Assembly: GCA_030765055.1 (NCBI GenBank)
Contig: CM060947.1
Location: 49,966,047-50,030,046 of the forward strand
Direction: 5' to 3'
Length of the DNA stretch: 64,000 bases
Origin: Mantis religiosa
Lineage: Eukaryota > Arthropoda > Insecta > Mantodea > Mantidae
Positions 59,557-64,000 of the stretch are shown here, in pieces. The notes under the pieces are model-generated. The model was given only the letters and a program-made list of their open reading frames with translations, searched no databases and was not told where the DNA came from. The first letter of the stretch is position 1; each line of letters opens with the position of its first letter. Position numbers and translations under genes: made by a program.

Positions 59557-60357
59557 TTACCTTATTTTGTAGTGGATATGTTGGTATACGTGTTTTGTAA
59601 ACAAATTTTGTGAGGATGGAGAGCTCTCTCCTGAATTTGGTATTACAGGATCGTATTTAAACTGCTGTGACTTAGTTTTCATTTTTGCACCGCTGTTTGA
59701 AAGAAGTTGAAGTTGCTCTACATACTTTAGAACCAGATATCCATCTGGTAGAGCTTTCAGTAATCCTTTCTCTACATTTCGAAATACATTTAATCCCAGT
59801 ATTCCTATTGGTGTATGGTGCCGTTGCTTCTGTTAAATAAAATGGCTTCGAATGTTGCGGGGGAGAGGTAGAAGCTGGACCCTCTACTGGTTTCTGATCT
59901 TTTATCGCAAGCAAGTTGTTATCTGACAAGGGAGTTTGAGCAGAGAGATCACTGGTGGAAGTGCATACATCTGCTGATGTCTGACAACTGACATCATACA
60001 TAATTTTTGGATATACTGTAAGGTTGCTTATTGATGTGGAGGTGTCTTTAAGTTCCTTGTCATCCCTTGGCTCATCGACTTCCATTGGTTCCACTGGAGT
60101 TGGACATATGCATGGAATATCAAATAGAGCAGGAGTGGACGATGTTGCTGGAGATATGACATAAGAAGACCCTGGAACTACCCGGAAGGTATATGTGACT
60201 GGCCCGCATGGTGGAGAACAGTATAAATTCGGAAGCTTCAGTATCCTCGTCACTGGGCTAGGTGCTGGACTGCTGCTGGCGTTAACTGCTGAACAGTACG
60301 TTATTCTTGTGGTATCTCTGCTTACGGCAGCGTAATTTGACGTCTGAACCGCGGATC
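59557..60357 (-). CDS. repeated-gene exon, copy 9
   Basis: Acceptor at 60,357. Frame 1 reads through the usual SGSKV stop, because a 3 bp insertion changes the end, and continues CRATSTSFKQRCKNEN to 59672. Frame 2 keeps its phase across the same insertion (KYVEQLQLL) and ends at 59557 with R in place of the final W. Both frames are open. Confidence 0.55.
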
Positions 60358-60990
60358 CTGGAGAAAAATTGAAGGAAATTATTTTCAGCTATAGTATTTA
60401 TTCATAATGTAAATTTTCTTGGTAAACCAGAATAAAATTTTCAGTAACATGCAGTTATTATGACATCTTAAAACACAACTTGAAAGCATTGAACCCAATA
60501 AGGTCGAAGAAACATAAAGAGAACGTAAATTATATTAAAAAATTGTCAGCATCATTGACAGAGTTTTTTTTGATATGGAGGAAAGTATTAAAATTGCAGT
60601 AGAAAGGGAACGAGATTGAAAATAACAATTGGACGCAAAATAGTGATTGAAGGGTTGGAAGCTAAGGAAAGTAAATATTGTTTATGTGTTAAACGATGAT
60701 AATATTAGCTACGGCCATTGTTTATGTTATAAACAAATAATTACAATAGTTTAAATTTTAGATGATTTTTGTTCCATCAAAACTACATTGATAATTAGGG
60801 CCCAGAAATTTAGTAAAAAAAGGACAGAGGAAAAGCAATACAGTAGGATAAGTCATGAAGCTTTCCTGGCGACAAATGCACTCACTTTATTCTCGGGCAG
60901 CCAGTCAGGTGAAAAGATGATTTGATATTGTGGTTATAACATTTCTTAAATATTCTGATGATGTGAGAGATGCACACTCCGTAAACGTTG

Positions 60991-61228
60991 CCCGCCTTGG
61001 TAGCGTAGATGGTAGCATATCTCCCTCACTTTCAAGAGACCCCGAGTTCGAATATCGGTCAGGGTGAGTTAACTAGATAAGGGTTTTTCCGGTTTTTTTC
61101 TTATCCTTCAAGACAAATATCGGGTAACTCTGAGCTTCATGGACCCTGGACTTATTTCATTATCATTTCACGCAAATCATTCACCTTCCGATATAACTTA
61201 TGGTTGGGAGGACGCAAATAAAAAAAAA
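60991..61228 (+). mobile_element. SINE family A in unit 11
   Basis: Orthologous insertion, nearly identical to that of unit 10. Confidence 0.85.
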
Positions 61229-62782
61229 GCTCCCGAAACGTTGATATCTAATCATCTTACCACGTGGCTGGCTGCCCGAGAAGAAAGTGAGAACAATACA
61301 GTAGGTTAGTAGTGAGGGTTTATATTACTCGACTGAGCGTTCAGGCTTGACTTTCATGTGACCATCGTTCTGTGATCGTTCCGTATCAGGTCCTATCTGG
61401 TCGTTTAATGGAGTGAAATTTTAGTAAGTTGATGTACAGTAAGTTACGAAACACAAATAGAGCGATTGGAAGCCACGTGTGTCTATATCATAAGTCTTCT
61501 TCAGCCTGCCAATGTATGACACATTGCTGTCCAGAAGACATGATTATATCTGAACAGAGTATACATACACTGGACTCGCCGTGTATGTTGTATAAGCTCT
61601 GGTAAACCTCTATGTTGCGATTCTTTTCCGATACGGTTTCTCGCTTTGCGATGTAATACGCTAGCTGTGTCTCGTAAACATAGGGTAGGGGGTTGAGTGT
61701 CATGCAGTCCCGCACGTACTCATACAACCAAGGTCACTGTTAACGGTAGTCTATCAAAGGTAGTCACACGATGGACACAGTGTCATAGAATATGTTGTAC
61801 ATTTATTCGTAAGTTATACAAAACAATCCTTTCTCTTCCAAATATATGAATGTAAATTAAAGGAATCATTCATATTTAGAAAGTGCGCAGTAACTGAAAA
61901 GTTAATTGGTGGTGGCGATACTACATTATGTCTATGCATGACTTGTTACGGTGAACAACAATATATATAAACATTCCATTTTGCTAATAGTGGGTGCAAT
62001 TTTTAATTTGCGTTTCGTTAGAGCATTACCAGAGGAAAGTAACAAGCTGTAAAGCAACCAGTGAATATAACACATTTTTAGGTTATGCAATTTGTATCGA
62101 TGTCCAAACCGTTATTGCAAACGCTGTTCACACATGTAATGTAGCTAATTACATGTACAATACCATAATAGTTTTGCCCTACAATGTGCCTTAATGAATA
62201 CCATTTGCTAAATATATTGCGATTTTTGCAGTGAGTGCGATGTCTCAATGCAAGTTGAAGTATTAATTTATGATTGTTGCCGTACCTACTGTAGATTGTG
62301 CAAATGCAGTAGATAAATTTATTTAGTGCGAATTGCACACGTAAAGAAATGTTAAAACCTGTCCATCTTGTATGGTGTGGTGTTTACATGAAGCTATTTA
62401 TTTGTTCAATTATGTTTTTCAATCAAGGGCACAATGCTGTGACAGAAATGTGACGTTTGATTATGAAGTGCCAAGAGGAAATGTAAGTGTGCTACAACCT
62501 GTTTCCTTAAAAGAGAGCCACAGCTATTACTTCATTACTAGCCAAATATATTATGTTTTAAAAATCAGCTAACAGGTTACTGGTCCCAGAATGCATATTT
62601 TATAATCTTTCTTTTATTCATGGATGATTTATAATTTGTGGACCTTGCCTATTTGCCTATACCTCTGTGAAATGATAATTTATATCAAATAGGTGATTTA
62701 TTCATGAGGATAAGCTACTGACCAAATGATTTTAATCAAATTATATTTGTGCAATACTATTACCAGAATTAGTAACAATTAT

Positions 62783-64000
62783 GTGGCCTCATTTAAAAAA
62801 AATTGACTGGAAATCTCTCGGTGTTCATAAATTAACAAGGCATTCCAAATATTCTCCATATATCTGACCTAATCTATAATAATATTAGCCTAACGCAACC
62901 TATATAACCTATAACACTTACCTAACGCAATGAAAAAGAATCTAACGCTATGGAAAAATCTAAACTGTAAACGATCTATGCTAAACCTTATTACAAATGA
63001 ACTATTAATGAAAATATCAGGAAAATATACAGAAAACAGCGAATAAAGAGTTGAAACAAGACGCCTGATACTACATGTGTTTGGTTTTCCCGGTAATTCA
63101 CATTCTAAACAGAATATGGCGTTGCAAAGACGGTAAAATCCTAGCGGAAAATATTGGTAACCGTCATATTTCACCATAATGCAGAGAGTAAAATAGCTTC
63201 AGGTAAATCGAAATTTAAATGTTATTTATGTATTTTTTATTTATAAATTTTACTTATTGAATTTGTATTAAATAGATATTACAGGATAAGAAAGGAATAC
63301 AGGTTCTATTTTCATATATTTGGTCTGCATTAGAATGCTATTTTCTTTACAGCCACTTTTCTTTTGGCCAATTGCAGTGAATTTATTATATCTTCAAGTT
63401 TATACTCAGTTTCAATTTAAATAAATGACTATCTGCTTGAATGCTCACTCTTTGCATTACCATATTTTGTAGTGGATATGTTGGTATACGTGTTTTGTAA
63501 ACAAATTTTGTGAGGATGGAGAGCTCTCTCCTGAATTTGGTATTACAGGATCGTATTTAAATTGCTGTGACGTAGTTTTCATTTTTGCACCTCTGTTTGA
63601 AAGAAGTTGAAGTTGCTCTACATACTTTAGAACCAGATATCCATCTTGTAGAGCTTTCAGTAATCCTTTCTCTACATTTCGAAATACATTTAATCCCAGT
63701 ATTCCTATTGGTGTATGGTGCCGTTGCTTCTGTTAAATAAAATGACCCCGAATTTTGCGGGGGAGAGGTAGAAGTTGGACCCTCTACTGGATTCTGATCT
63801 TTTATCGCAAGCAAGTTGTTATCTGACAAGGGAGTTTGAGCAGAGAGATCACTGGTGGAAGTACATACATCTGCTGAAGTCTGACAACTGACATCATACA
63901 TAATTTTTGGATATACTGTAAGGTTGCTTATTGATGTGGAGGTGTCTTTAAGTTCCTTGTCATCCCTTGGCTCATCGACTTCCATTGGTTCCACTGGAGT
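62783..64000. repeat. tandem array unit 12, cut by the window end
   Basis: Begins at the landmark at 62,783 and runs into the exon. The array clearly continues beyond the window. Confidence 0.9.
63457..64000 (-). CDS. repeated-gene exon, copy 10 (partial)
   Basis: The 5' part lies beyond 64,000. Frame 1 is open from the window edge to 63557 with the extended end NYVTAI-stop. Frame 2 is open to 63457. It shares the 3 bp insertion and the RERITESSTRW end with copy 9; one base difference between them (acc/aca near 63,645) is silent in frame 1 and changes Pro/Gln in frame 2. Confidence 0.55.

Larger units (their letters stand above)
58883..62782. repeat. tandem array unit 11
   Basis: 3900 bp, a single internal repeat, the closest relative of unit 10. 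The exon, however, resembles copy 10 at the window end more than copy 8, so similarity changes along the unit. Confidence 0.9.

Overview
The window is AT-rich nuclear DNA of an animal, almost certainly an arthropod and most likely an insect. The evidence is spliced exons, tRNA-derived SINEs, an R1-type LINE, a Ty3/Gypsy element with a tRNA-Leu-type primer site, a PIF/Harbinger transposase and long microsatellites. No bacterial-style gene, rRNA, tRNA gene or CRISPR array was seen. I cannot name the species.

Layout. (1) 1-19,762: tandem array of a ~4.4 kb unit (gtggcc landmark at 5, 4423, 8835, 13247 and 19184). Each full unit carries on the minus strand a ~0.8 kb exon of an unrecognised S/T/P-rich protein with a PMEVDEP motif, and on the plus strand an old tRNA-derived SINE. 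Units 4 and 5 are joined by a deletion, and unit 5 holds a solo Gypsy LTR. (2) 19.8-27.8 kb: LINE fragments and unassigned AT-rich DNA. (3) 27.8-29.73 kb: one diverged array unit that lacks the SINE and so preserves the empty site. (4) 29.73-41.2 kb: a degenerate R1-clade LINE (minus) split by an 8.7 kb Gypsy element (30237-38941, ATAT target duplication). The Gypsy itself holds two SINEs and a 3.2 kb foreign segment with exon-like pieces and a (AAAT)~119 tract. (5) 43.8-48.6 kb: a decayed PIF/Harbinger element, with a transposase on the minus strand and a convergent spliced lysine-rich coiled-coil gene on the plus strand. (6) 47.3-50.3 kb: a palindrome of ~1.3 kb arms around a 38 bp spacer at 48,637-48,674. 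It carries Harbinger termini and array sequence in both arms. (7) 49.4-64.0 kb: a second block of the same array, with units of 4622, 3896 and 3900 bp, running off the window.

No pathway can be assembled. Nearly everything with a recognisable protein signature is a decayed transposon. The most gene-like item is the repeated exon. It stays open in one frame in nine of ten copies, and its last ~270 bp are also open in a second frame, behind a possible internal splice acceptor, in seven of ten. The dynamic feature is the array: unit-length changes can be attributed to gain or loss of a ~520 bp internal repeat, a SINE, a solo LTR and two deletions.
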